The notes under the pieces are model-generated. The model was given only the letters and a program-made list of their open reading frames with translations, did not search any database and was not told where the DNA came from. Of a stretch of 9,428 bases of DNA, positions 1 through 7,026 are shown in pieces. Origin of the DNA: an uncultured bacterium (GTDB taxonomy: Bacteria; Patescibacteriota; Saccharimonadia; Saccharimonadales; Saccharimonadaceae); contig CALHWG010000072.1 in NCBI GenBank assembly GCA_938036745.1, forward strand, positions 1-9,428. The letters are read 5' to 3'. A program made the position numbers and the translations under genes. Positions within the stretch are counted from its first letter, which is position 1; every line of letters starts with the position of its first letter.

Positions 1-313
1 TTCGAAGTTTGTGAGCGTGCCAAATTGAATTCGGGCTTGAAAATTTATCTTTCGAATTTTTCAGCCGCTCACCCATCGTTTGGCCGGAAATTCGAAGCTC
101 CCGCATCGCCGTATCAACAAGTTTATCAGCATTAATTAACGCCAAATGCCAAGTTGCAGGTTCATCCTTTTTAATCGAATTTTCTATTTTTAGCCAATCA
201 CCCTGAAACTTTAATTTATCAAGTTGTATTTTTTCAGTTTTTGTAATTCCAATAAAGAAAAACAAAAGGCCAGCGCAAATCAAAATAGAAACCGAAAGAA
301 TTACTAAATCCAT
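1..313 (-). CDS. N-terminal part of a conserved-type single-TM protein, cut by the window edge
   Basis: The first 104 codons of a gene running off the left edge are visible. The protein opens with a hydrophobic segment at about residues 3-23, without a lysine-rich leader or signal-peptidase site, so it is probably an N-terminally anchored membrane protein with a cytoplasmic domain. The soluble part includes TWHLALINADKLVD (54-67), SGQTMGERLK (76-85) and IWHAHKLR (97-104). From memory this pattern matches an uncharacterised CPR family whose next residues are usually an RN..AH stretch. That would give an R-x4-H motif as in HEPN ribonucleases, but the decisive residues lie outside the window. 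The ATG (311-313) overlaps the gatA stop by one base (TAATG), and GGAG about 6 nt upstream sits inside the gatA end, so translation is probably coupled to gatA. The gene is real; its function is unknown. Confidence 0.75.
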   Translation of the reverse strand, partial: MDLVILSVSILICAGLLFFFIGITKTEKIQLDKLKFQGDWLKIENSIKKDEPATWHLALINADKLVDTAMRELRISGQTMGERLKNSKDKFSSPNSIWHAHKLR

Positions 314-1713
314 TAGTTTTTCTCCAATTCATCAGCTAAAGCTAGAATTTTTGCATCCGATTTCATCTTTCCAATAATTTGAATACCAACTGGTAGACCA
401 TTTTCAGTTTTACCAGCCGGAACAGAAACCGCAGGAAGTCCAGCAAGTGAAGCTGGTACGCTCAAGATATCAGCTAGATACATTTTTACTGGGTCGTGAG
501 CATTTTCGCCAATTTTAAACGCAGGAGTTGGTGCAACAGGGCCAACCAAAAAATCAACTTCTTCGAAAAGTTTATTAAATTCATTAATCAAAAGCGTACG
601 AGCTTTTTGCGCCTTCAAATAATAAGCATCATAAAAGCCACTTGATAGAACATACGAACCAATCATAATTCGGCGTTTATTCTCAGCTTCAAAACCTTCA
701 TCGCGAGACTTGCCAAAAACCTCGCCCAAGTTTTGAGCAGATTTTGAACGTAAACCATAACGAATTCCATCATATCGTGCTAAGTTCGAAGAAACCTCGG
801 CCGGAACGATAATATAATAGATAGCGAGCGAATATTTGCTCATCGGCAGAGAAACCTCCACGATCTCATGCCCAGCTTTTCGCATTTTTTCAATATAAGC
901 TTCAGTTATTTTTCGAACTTTTGGGTCAACCCCTTCGCTAAGAAATTCTTTAACTACTCCAATTTTTGCCTTTTCTGGAACTTGTTCTTCTTGCCAAAAA
1001 TCAGGTAAAGTCATTGCATCACGCGCGTCAAGACCAGCCATGATGCGCATCACGAGGTCACTTTCTTTAGCAGTTTTTGCGAAAACGCCAACCGTATCAG
1101 TTGAAGAGGCCATCGCCACCACACCAAATCGTGAAACTGCGCCATAAGTTGGCTTTACACCATAAACACCGTTAAAGCTTGCCGGTTGACGAATCGAACC
1201 GCCAGTGTCAGTACCGAGCGCAAAAGGCACGATGTCAAGAGCCGTAATTACCGCTGAACCCCCAGATGAACCTCCAGCAACTCGCATTTCATCAAAAGCA
1301 TTTTTAGTTACGCCAAAAGCCGAATTTTCAGTTGAACCGCCATGAGCAAAAGCATCTAAGTTTGATTTTCCAATACAAATTGCACCAGCTTTTTCAAGTT
1401 TTTCAACCGCAGTCGCCTGAATTGGCGTTTCGAAATCTTTCAACATTTTACTTGAGACTGTTGAAGGTGAACCAAATACCAAAAAATTATCCTTCGCCAC
1501 AAAAGGAACACCTGCAAGCTCGCCAACTTCTTCACCTTTTGAAATCTTATCATCAATTTCTTGCGCTCGCGCTAAAGCTCGCTCTTCGGTCAAGCTCGTA
1601 AAAGCATTAAATTTTTCAGCATTCTTTGCCTTCGAAATAGCTTCTTTAACAAAATCAACTGCTGTCTTCTTTCCAGATAAAACTTGCTCTCTAATTTCAA
1701 AAATATTCGTCAT
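313..1713 (-). CDS. gatA: Aspartyl/glutamyl-tRNA amidotransferase subunit A
   Basis: This is the amidase-signature subunit of GatCAB. It hydrolyses glutamine to ammonia, which is channelled to GatB to convert misacylated Glu-tRNA(Gln) or Asp-tRNA(Asn) to the correct aminoacyl-tRNA in the cytoplasm. The family's Lys-cisSer-Ser triad is intact: Lys74 in AKDN, Ser149 in GGSSGGSA, and nucleophile Ser173 in TDTGGSIRQPA. The 75- and 24-residue spacings match the known enzyme. Other signatures are GKSNLDAFAHGGSTENSAFG (115-134) and VGPVAPTPAF near the C-terminus. At 466 aa it is slightly shorter than the usual 480-490. The start follows TAGGAG, an SD that contains the gatC stop codon, leaving a 7-nt gap. 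It is co-transcribed with gatC. gatB is not adjacent on the visible side; the next gene is a membrane protein. Confidence 0.97.
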   Translation of the reverse strand: MTNIFEIREQVLSGKKTAVDFVKEAISKAKNAEKFNAFTSLTEERALARAQEIDDKISKGEEVGELAGVPFVAKDNFLVFGSPSTVSSKMLKDFETPIQATAVEKLEKAGAICIGKSNLDAFAHGGSTENSAFGVTKNAFDEMRVAGGSSGGSAVITALDIVPFALGTDTGGSIRQPASFNGVYGVKPTYGAVSRFGVVAMASSTDTVGVFAKTAKESDLVMRIMAGLDARDAMTLPDFWQEEQVPEKAKIGVVKEFLSEGVDPKVRKITEAYIEKMRKAGHEIVEVSLPMSKYSLAIYYIIVPAEVSSNLARYDGIRYGLRSKSAQNLGEVFGKSRDEGFEAENKRRIMIGSYVLSSGFYDAYYLKAQKARTLLINEFNKLFEEVDFLVGPVAPTPAFKIGENAHDPVKMYLADILSVPASLAGLPAVSVPAGKTENGLPVGIQIIGKMKSDAKILALADELEKN

Positions 1714-1720
1714 AATTCTC

Positions 1721-2014
1721 CTACAAAACCTTTGGAACTTTTACCTGATTATCTTCAACATTTTCACCCGCTAACTTTAAAAGTTCATCTCGTTTCACAC
1801 CATAATCATCAATTTTATCTTCTCGCCAAACATTTTGATTTTTCGAAACCGAATAAGTTGGTTCAACACCATCTGTATTCAATTCGCTAAGTTGCTCGAT
1901 ATATTCAACAATATTTCCCAAATCAGTTTGAAGATTTAAAATTTCTTCTTCACTTAGCGAAATGCTCGAAAGTTCTGCCAAGTGTTTAACTTCATCTTTT
2001 GATATTTTTTCCAT
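1721..2014 (-). CDS. gatC: Aspartyl/glutamyl-tRNA amidotransferase subunit C
   Basis: GatC is the small subunit that wraps around GatA and GatB and stabilises the complex. The 97-aa protein has the normal family length and pattern: an N-terminal helix with VKHLAELSSISLSEEE (9-24), a middle L..I..YI..L helix, DGVEPTYSV (48-56), RED (64-66) and a C-terminal RDELL (75-79). The ATG at 2012-2014 has no Shine-Dalgarno sequence. Instead a TATACT box ends 7 nt upstream, so the transcript probably begins at or next to the ATG and is leaderless. The gene heads a gatC-gatA-membrane protein operon just downstream of a terminator, so it should be transcribed independently of uvrB. Confidence 0.95.
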   Translation of the reverse strand: MEKISKDEVKHLAELSSISLSEEEILNLQTDLGNIVEYIEQLSELNTDGVEPTYSVSKNQNVWREDKIDDYGVKRDELLKLAGENVEDNQVKVPKVL

Positions 2015-2021
2015 ACACTTA

Positions 2022-2050
2022 AGTATATCACTTTTCGAAAGATTTTTAAA
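2022..2050 (-). promoter_or_regulatory. Probable leaderless promoter of gatC
   Basis: Read on the minus strand, TATACT (2022-2027) lies 17 nt downstream of TTTAAA (2045-2050). Only 7 nt separate the -10 box from the gatC ATG, which is the usual distance to a transcription start, so the mRNA would begin at the start codon. The absence of an SD supports this. The -35 is weak. A terminator for the preceding transcript ends immediately upstream. Confidence 0.6.
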
Positions 2051-2052
2051 GT

Positions 2053-2075
2053 AAAAACTCCCAAAAACTGGAAGT
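2053..2075 (-). terminator. Rho-independent terminator after the uvrB transcript
   Basis: On the minus strand ACTTCC and GGGAGT form a 6-bp stem (one G-T pair) with a 7-nt loop AGTTTTT, followed directly by a T5 run. It lies 9 nt after the stop of the small gene downstream of uvrB and directly before the gatC promoter, which is where a transcript end is expected. Confidence 0.65.
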
Positions 2076-2083
2076 ATTTAAGT

Positions 2084-2294
2084 TTATTTTTTCTCAAGTT
2101 TTTCGATTCGTTGATTTAGCTCGTTTATTAAATTCATTTGAGCGGCATTAATTTCGCCCGAAGTCTTAATATCGTTATTAATTCTTTGGTGGAGAAAAAT
2201 TACTCCAGCCGAAAGAATTAAATTCCATAAGATTAGCAACAAAACCGCAATTATTTTAAAAACTTTCTTGTCTTTTTTGATTAATAAATTTCAT
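2084..2294 (-). pseudogene. Small single-TM, coiled-coil protein gene interrupted by a one-base frameshift
   Basis: An ATG at 2292-2294 has an ideal SD (TAGGAG, containing the uvrB stop), yet its frame stops after 12 codons (MKFINQKRQESF). The +1 frame is open from there to a TAA at 2084-2086 but has no usable start, because an in-frame TGA sits just upstream. Removing one A from the six-A run (2273-2278) joins the two into a 69-aa protein: a basic start MKFINQKDKK, a membrane helix at about 11-34 (IIAVLLLILW...), then a helical amphipathic tail ending NQRIEKLEKK. The protein is not recognised. Its pattern resembles the small plus-strand protein at 8739-8933. The frameshift may be a sequencing or assembly error in a homopolymer, a recent inactivation, or a slippage switch. 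It is followed by a terminator, so uvrB and this gene form one transcript. Confidence 0.6.
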
Positions 2295-2301
2295 AAATCT
2301 C

Positions 2302-4278
2302 CTATTTCGCCATCTTCTTTCGAATCTCCGCAATCTGGTCGCGTAAATCTGCCGCCTCCTCAAAAAGCAAATTCGCACTGGCAAAATTCATTTGATTTGT
2401 TAAATCTCGCACCAAATTTTCCCACTCTTCACGCGGAATTTTTCGCAAATCCAATTTTGGCTTTTTATCTTTTTGCGGAATAATCGCGCGCAAACCTTCA
2501 CCAATCTCGCTCGCCACGCTTTTTGGCGTAATTCCATTTTTGAAATTATATTCTTGCTGGATTTCTCGCCGCCGGTTTGTTTCATTAATCGCAAGCTTCA
2601 TTGATCGTGTAATTTTATCAGCATACATAATCACTTTTCCTTCTTCATGCCGAGCTGCTCGCCCAATTGTTTGAATCAACGCACTTTCTGAGCGCAAAAA
2701 ACCTTCTTTATCGGCATCCATAATTGCCACAAGTGAAACTTCTGGCAGATCCAAACCTTCACGTAAAAGATTAATTCCCACCAAAACATCATAAACCCCA
2801 CTGCGCAAATCACGCAAAATATCACCACGCTCCAACGTGTCAATTTCGCTATGAATATATGCCGTTTTTACACCATTTTCTTCTAAAAATCCGCTCAAAT
2901 CTTCAGCCATCCGCTTGGTTAAAGTTGTCACCAAAACGCGCTGGTTCTTCGAAATTCGCTTTCGAATTTCTTCCATCAAATCATCAACTTGACCTTCAAT
3001 TTTTCGAACTTCAATTTTAGGATCAAGCAAACCTGTTGGGCGAATTACCTGCTGAGCTGGTTTCGGCGAATGTTCGAGTTCAAAATCACCAGGAGTTGCT
3101 GAAACGTAAATTGCTTGATTGATATGCTTATAGAATTCTTCGAAAGTTAGCGGCCGATTATCTAGTGCTGAGGGCAAACGAAAGCCATTATCCACCAAAA
3201 CTGTTTTGCGAGCACGGTCACCATTAAACATTCCGCGAACTTGTGGTAAAGTCATATGCGATTCATCAACTAAAAGCAAAAAATCATCAGGAAAATAATC
3301 TAGTAAAGTTGCAGGTTGCTCACCAGCTGAACGCTCAGTTAAGTAGCGCGTGTAATTTTCGATACCTTTAACAAAACCAGTTTCGCGGAGCATTTCAAGA
3401 TCATATTTAGTGCGCTGTGTTAGGCGTTGAGCTTCCAAAAACTTCTTATTTTTTTCGAAATATTCATGACGTGCATAAAATTCCTTCTCAATTTGCGGAA
3501 TCGCTCGATCAATAATTTCCTTTGACGTAGCATAATGTGAATTTGGAAAAATATCAAAAAACTGTGGCTTTTCTAGAATTTCGCCCGTAAGTGGATTCAA
3601 TATAATCAAGCGGTCAATTTCATCACCAAAAAATTCCACTCGCACCGCTAAGTCTGAGCCAGCTGTAAAAATATCGACCGTATCACCACGAACTCGAAAA
3701 GTTCCACGCGCAAAATCTACATCGTTTCGTTCATATTGAATATCTTTCAAATGTCGCAAAAACTTCTCACGATTATATCGCATTCTAGGCTTAATATGAA
3801 GCGCCATTTGCATATAACTCGCCGGCGAACCGATACCATAAATACAACTCACGCTCGAAACAATAATTGTATCATTTCTAGTTAAAAGCGCCTCGGTTGC
3901 GGCGTGGCGGAGTTTTTCGATTTCTTCATTGATTCGCGAATCTTTCTCGATATATGTATCTGTGCTGGTAATGTAAGCCTCTGGCTGATAATAATCAAAA
4001 TAGCTCACAAAATAATGAACTTCATTTTCAGGAAAAAACTTTTTAAATTCACTGTAAAGCTGTGCGGCAAGAGTTTTATTATGCGCCAAAATTAAAGTTG
4101 GCTTTTGAACCGCTTGAATAATATTCGCCATTGTAAAAGTTTTTCCCGAACCAGTCACGCCCAGCAAAGTTTGTTCACGCTCACCTTTTTTTAAACCCTC
4201 AACTAATTGAGAAATAGCTTGCGGTTGATCACCTGTGGGCTGATATTTTGATTTTAATTTAAACTCGCGATATTTCAT
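2302..4278 (-). CDS. uvrB: UvrABC excinuclease subunit B
   Basis: UvrB is the helicase-like damage-verification subunit of nucleotide excision repair. It is loaded by UvrA, inserts a beta-hairpin between the strands and recruits UvrC. Visible elements in order are Walker A GVTGSGKT (40-47), the beta-hairpin region [12 protein letters not shown] (92-103), the DESH motif II (338-341), YVSATPG (391-397), the motif VI region QTIGRAAR (536-543), and a C-terminal UVR motif (about 623-655) that contacts UvrC. All catalytic motifs look intact and the 658-aa length is near the usual 660-680. No SD precedes the ATG; an AT-rich promoter places the transcription start at or near it. The stop TAG lies inside the SD of the next small gene. 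Confidence 0.98.
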   Translation of the reverse strand: MKYREFKLKSKYQPTGDQPQAISQLVEGLKKGEREQTLLGVTGSGKTFTMANIIQAVQKPTLILAHNKTLAAQLYSEFKKFFPENEVHYFVSYFDYYQPEAYITSTDTYIEKDSRINEEIEKLRHAATEALLTRNDTIIVSSVSCIYGIGSPASYMQMALHIKPRMRYNREKFLRHLKDIQYERNDVDFARGTFRVRGDTVDIFTAGSDLAVRVEFFGDEIDRLIILNPLTGEILEKPQFFDIFPNSHYATSKEIIDRAIPQIEKEFYARHEYFEKNKKFLEAQRLTQRTKYDLEMLRETGFVKGIENYTRYLTERSAGEQPATLLDYFPDDFLLLVDESHMTLPQVRGMFNGDRARKTVLVDNGFRLPSALDNRPLTFEEFYKHINQAIYVSATPGDFELEHSPKPAQQVIRPTGLLDPKIEVRKIEGQVDDLMEEIRKRISKNQRVLVTTLTKRMAEDLSGFLEENGVKTAYIHSEIDTLERGDILRDLRSGVYDVLVGINLLREGLDLPEVSLVAIMDADKEGFLRSESALIQTIGRAARHEEGKVIMYADKITRSMKLAINETNRRREIQQEYNFKNGITPKSVASEIGEGLRAIIPQKDKKPKLDLRKIPREEWENLVRDLTNQMNFASANLLFEEAADLRDQIAEIRKKMAK

Positions 4279-4285
4279 TATTTAT

Positions 4286-4314
4286 ATTTTATAATATTTT
4301 TGAATAAAAAGCAA
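4286..4314 (-). promoter_or_regulatory. Probable leaderless promoter of uvrB
   Basis: On the minus strand TAAAAT (4286-4291) is 17 nt from TTGCTT (4309-4314) and ends 7 nt before the uvrB ATG, the same geometry as at gatC. There is no SD. The region is very AT-rich, so alternative -10 boxes (TATTAT, TATAAA) are possible, and the -35 is only a partial match. No palindromic LexA-type operator was noticed. Confidence 0.45.
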
Positions 4315-4341
4315 AACCACCCAAATTGAGCGGTTAGTTTT
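4306..4341 (-). terminator. Possible terminator of the gapA-to-LOG operon
   Basis: On the minus strand AAAACTAACC (4332-4341) pairs imperfectly with GGGTGGTTTT (4313-4322): about nine pairs, one a T-G wobble, plus one A-G mismatch, around a 9-nt loop. GC and then T5 follow. The 5' arm overlaps the stop codon of the LOG-like gene and the T run overlaps the uvrB -35 region. The position is right but the stem is weak, so read-through into uvrB is possible. Confidence 0.4.
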
Positions 4342-4948
4342 ATCCGTTTCCAGCGCGCTTTTCTGAAAGATGTTCATCATCTCGTGGTGCAATAAAATCT
4401 GCATTTTTTTCATCTAGCCTTGCAATCACTTTTCGAACAAGCCGTTCTGGGTTATTATCATAAATGATATCTTTTACTCCTGGAGCTTCAACATTTTGCA
4501 AGAGTGTTGGAATATAATCTGCTAAAGCAGTGCTTCCAAGCAAAACACCACAAACCTTGCGAGATTCTAAAGCAGTTGCAAGTTCATGAAGTGATCCCAT
4601 TCGACCACCAACCGTAATCACTGCATCACTCGAAAGCACCAAATGCGCATCACGCCCAACATAGCTCATTCCCGTAAAATTAATATAATCAAAAGGCTTA
4701 AACGGTAATTTATATGTATTAACATGCTGGCGAAAACTTGAAGCAGGTGAAAAACCGATACTTAGTCCCGTTCGCCCCTTAACACTAACTGCACCCAAAG
4801 CTGCGTGGTGCGGTAGGCCAACCGTTGCGCCAGTTGTTAGAATTTTTCCCTGCCGAACAATCTCTTGCCCGAGCCTAAAAGCTAAATCTCGTGAAGCTAA
4901 AACACTATCACCTGTTGCAGCTCCCGAAACACAAATTTGATATCTCAT
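4340..4948 (-). CDS. LOG/SLOG-family Rossmann protein, possible nucleotide phosphoribohydrolase
   Basis: The 202-aa protein has the fold pattern of the LOG/TIGR00725-like SLOG superfamily: first strand and loop ICVSGAATG (5-13), a second strand and glycine loop KILTTGATVGLP (35-46), and VITVGGRMGSLHE (110-122) in place of the classical PGGxGTxxE. LOG enzymes cleave the base from nucleoside 5'-monophosphates, releasing ribose 5-phosphate. Aligned by eye to the LOG consensus recalled from memory, Arg99 and Glu122 fall at the two catalytic positions with the same 23-residue spacing. The PGG proline is replaced and the first glycine loop (GATVGLP) differs from GGGxxGLMG, so it belongs to a divergent branch; nucleotide binding without hydrolysis is an alternative. 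No membrane segment is visible. A strong SD (AGGAG) precedes the ATG. It is the last gene of the operon, 10 nt after the 150-aa gene. Substrate unknown. Confidence 0.75.
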   Translation of the reverse strand: MRYQICVSGAATGDSVLASRDLAFRLGQEIVRQGKILTTGATVGLPHHAALGAVSVKGRTGLSIGFSPASSFRQHVNTYKLPFKPFDYINFTGMSYVGRDAHLVLSSDAVITVGGRMGSLHELATALESRKVCGVLLGSTALADYIPTLLQNVEAPGVKDIIYDNNPERLVRKVIARLDEKNADFIAPRDDEHLSEKRAGNG

Positions 4949-4958
4949 TTTTCTCCTT

Positions 4959-5411
4959 TTAAAATAATTTTTCTTCTATTTGCTTGATTGAATAATTTGA
5001 AAATTCCTGCTGATATTTTTCAAGAATTTGCTGTTTTAATTCTTTTTCGAAAAAAGTTTTTGAATGCTCAGCCAAGTTCATTATTCTTTTATTTTTTTCA
5101 ACATCTTTTTTGTTTGCTGAGATCAAACCATCTTCTGCGAAAAATATTGCATTCCCAAATTCAGCCCAGAATCCTTCATCATTCAGATGATTAGCTAAAG
5201 CCGAAAAAGCTTCAATCATCAAAACACTATCACCAGAAAACCCCAGCCTTCTCTCAATATTATGTGATTTTCGATACAACTCCGCCATAATTTGAGCTGA
5301 AACACTCTTTAATTCTGGCTTTTTAGCTTCTATTTTCGAAATACCAAAATCAAATTTTCTTGCATAAGCACCGCTCAATCCGAGTAATTCCGAGAGCTTA
5401 TAACTTCTCAT
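4959..5411 (-). CDS. Uncharacterised 150-aa helical protein in the sugar operon
   Basis: I do not recognise this protein. It has no signal peptide or membrane segment, and is predicted by eye to be mostly helical and cytoplasmic. The start MRSYKLSELLGLSG could be a small helix-turn-helix-like element, though this is speculative. The middle (about 50-95) contains IERRLGFSGDSVLMIEAFSALANHL and an aromatic patch GFWAEFGNAIFF. The C-terminal third (about 97-150) is charged with regular hydrophobic spacing and could form a coiled coil. Its ATG overlaps the stop of the PfkB kinase gene (ATGA, 5408-5411) with an AGGAG SD inside that gene, so the two are probably translationally coupled and may act together. 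The LOG-like gene follows 10 nt later. The context suggests a role tied to the kinase or the LOG-like protein. No homologous function can be claimed. Confidence 0.85.
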   Translation of the reverse strand: MRSYKLSELLGLSGAYARKFDFGISKIEAKKPELKSVSAQIMAELYRKSHNIERRLGFSGDSVLMIEAFSALANHLNDEGFWAEFGNAIFFAEDGLISANKKDVEKNKRIMNLAEHSKTFFEKELKQQILEKYQQEFSNYSIKQIEEKLF

Positions 5412-6376
5412 AGCTGAATCTCCTGCATTGGCATTGAATGAAGCTTGGTATTTTTATATAAAATTCCTTTTTTTGCGCCCATATATTGAATTACTGATGT
5501 TGAATTTGCGCTGGCGAATAAAATACTTTCTTTAATATCAGCACCCTGAGCCCACTGGCTCACAAAACCTGAACCAAACGCATCACCAGCACCAGTCCTA
5601 TCTAGCGATGGTACATCTTCATACATTCCAGCACGGATAATTTTACCATCAGAAGCCGCCCAAACACCATTCGCTCCATCTGTTAAAATTGCAACTTCCA
5701 CAAAACTACAAGCATTTCGAACCAGCTCTTCAGCAGAAACTCCCTCAAAAATTAAACTTGCCTCCTCTTTATTTACAATTAAAATTTCAACATCTTGAAG
5801 TAGAGTTCGAACTTTTTCAGGCTCTTGGAGTTCTTTTTTGCCGGGGTTCCATGCTATTTTTGCACCCTTTTTTATAGCTTCTTTAAAAATTTTTAGGAGC
5901 GCATCAAATCTACCAGCTAAGTTAGAAACATAAATCCAATCAAATTCACCATATTTTAATTCAAAATTTTCAGCGTAAATATGTTCCGAGGCACCACGAT
6001 AAGTTAAAATTGTTCGTTCGCCATTTGGTGCTAAAATAATAGTTGAATAATCTGTGTTAAATCTTTTCGAAAATTCAACACGCGAAGTATCAATAGATTC
6101 TTCATCAAGCATTTTTAAAATTTGTTCGCCCGAAGAATCCTCTCCAACCACACCCATAAAACTTGAAATCAAACCTTGTCTCGCAAAAGTTGTTGCAGCA
6201 TTAGTAGCGCCACCACCACTCGAAATCTCAATATTTTGAATATCAATTTTTGAACCGAGCTGAAATTCAACTACATCTTGGTTTTCCGCCATTGAAATCA
6301 AACGAAATTCAGGTGAATTGCTCAAAAAAACATCCTGGGTAGCTGCTCCAATTGAAAGAATTTTTGGCAAATTCAC
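5408..6376 (-). CDS. PfkB (ribokinase) family carbohydrate or nucleoside kinase
   Basis: The 322-aa protein is a ribokinase-superfamily kinase that transfers phosphate from ATP to a sugar, sugar phosphate or nucleoside. It shows signature 1 (SGGGATNAATTFARQG, 53-68), the metal/ATP-loop motif NKEE (202-205), and signature 2 DRTGAGDAFGSGF (259-271) with the GAGD anion hole and catalytic base Asp265. The substrate cannot be read from the sequence. Ribokinase, nucleoside kinase, adenosine kinase-like and phosphofructokinase activities are all found in the family. The operon with rpiB, rpe and gapA favours a pentose or nucleoside substrate, or a PfkB-type phosphofructokinase. The start is GTG (6374-6376), 2 nt after the rpe stop. 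A modest SD (AAGGGG, about 10 nt upstream) fits, and the next ATG lies beyond the first strand IGAATQD. It overlaps the next gene by 4 nt. Confidence 0.9.
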   Translation of the reverse strand: MNLPKILSIGAATQDVFLSNSPEFRLISMAENQDVVEFQLGSKIDIQNIEISSGGGATNAATTFARQGLISSFMGVVGEDSSGEQILKMLDEESIDTSRVEFSKRFNTDYSTIILAPNGERTILTYRGASEHIYAENFELKYGEFDWIYVSNLAGRFDALLKIFKEAIKKGAKIAWNPGKKELQEPEKVRTLLQDVEILIVNKEEASLIFEGVSAEELVRNACSFVEVAILTDGANGVWAASDGKIIRAGMYEDVPSLDRTGAGDAFGSGFVSQWAQGADIKESILFASANSTSVIQYMGAKKGILYKNTKLHSMPMQEIQL

Positions 6377-6378
6377 TT

Positions 6379-7026
6379 TTAAATTGCCCCTTTTCGGTTA
6401 ATCTCAGCTTCCATCTGCTTATAGCTTTGTTCAGGATTTTGTGAATTCATAATTGCTGAACCAACATTTATAACGTCAACACCAGATTGCGCCAAATTGA
6501 AAATATTCGAAAGATTAGCTCCGCCATCCCAGCCAATCTCAACATTACTGTTAATCTTTTTAATTAAGCGAATCTTCTCGAGTTGCATCATACTTGCACG
6601 ACCGCCCATTTCACCTAAATTTCCGCTAAAAATCAAAATATGCTCAGCTGCCTGAATTGCGGGCGCGACAGTTTCTGGAACAGTTGAACGAAGTAAAGCT
6701 AAACCAGGTTTAATCATCGTTTCGTTTTTAAGCCTTTCGAAAATTGGCACTAAATCCTCTTCAACTTCAGCATGAAAAATCACCATATTTGGATTGAGCT
6801 GAATAATTGTATCGATATGTTCGCTTGGGCGAGCAACCATCATATGAATATCAACCTTCCATTCTTGAGGCCACCAAATTTGCGTTTCAGGCAGTGTTAA
6901 ATTAGGCGCAAAATTGCCATCTGTTACATCAATATGAACTCTTTCCGCAAAAGGAAAGATTGCCTCAACTTGAGCTTTATATTCATCTGGATTGGTTGCT
7001 AAAATTGCTGGTGTTATTATCGACAT
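6379..7026 (-). CDS. rpe: Ribulose-phosphate 3-epimerase
   Basis: Rpe interconverts ribulose 5-phosphate and xylulose 5-phosphate in the non-oxidative pentose phosphate pathway. The 215-aa TIM barrel carries the metal ligands and catalytic acids expected for the family: TPAILA at the N-terminus, HIDVTDGNFAPN (31-42) with His31 and Asp33, VDIHMMV with His61, FHAE (84-87), and WDGGANLSN (166-174) with Asp167, then VINVGSAIM (185-193) for phosphate binding. The normally conserved MSVNPGFGGQ segment is replaced by ILIFSGNLGEMGGRASM (130-146), so the mobile phosphate loop is divergent; a related sugar-phosphate epimerase is possible. The ATG directly abuts the rpiB stop (TAGATG), with GAGG upstream. 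It belongs to the gapA operon. Confidence 0.87.
   Translation of the reverse strand: MSIITPAILATNPDEYKAQVEAIFPFAERVHIDVTDGNFAPNLTLPETQIWWPQEWKVDIHMMVARPSEHIDTIIQLNPNMVIFHAEVEEDLVPIFERLKNETMIKPGLALLRSTVPETVAPAIQAAEHILIFSGNLGEMGGRASMMQLEKIRLIKKINSNVEIGWDGGANLSNIFNLAQSGVDVINVGSAIMNSQNPEQSYKQMEAEINRKGAI

Noticed and set aside
1332..1890. Plus-strand reading frames opposite gatA and gatC
   Set aside because: Antisense shadows; the minus-strand frames carry intact family motifs.
2260..2294. Programmed -1 ribosomal frameshift at the A6 run of the small gene
   Set aside because: A -1 shift leads to the wrong frame; +1 or -2 is needed to reach the long open frame, so the canonical A-AAA-AAG mechanism does not fit.
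5408..5411. UGA recoding as glycine, as in Gracilibacteria
   Set aside because: UGA ends the PfkB gene exactly where the protein should end and overlaps the next start, so UGA acts as a stop.
5408..6376. Naming the kinase ribokinase (rbsK) outright
   Set aside because: Family signatures are clear, but residues fixing the substrate could not be read reliably, so only the family is given.
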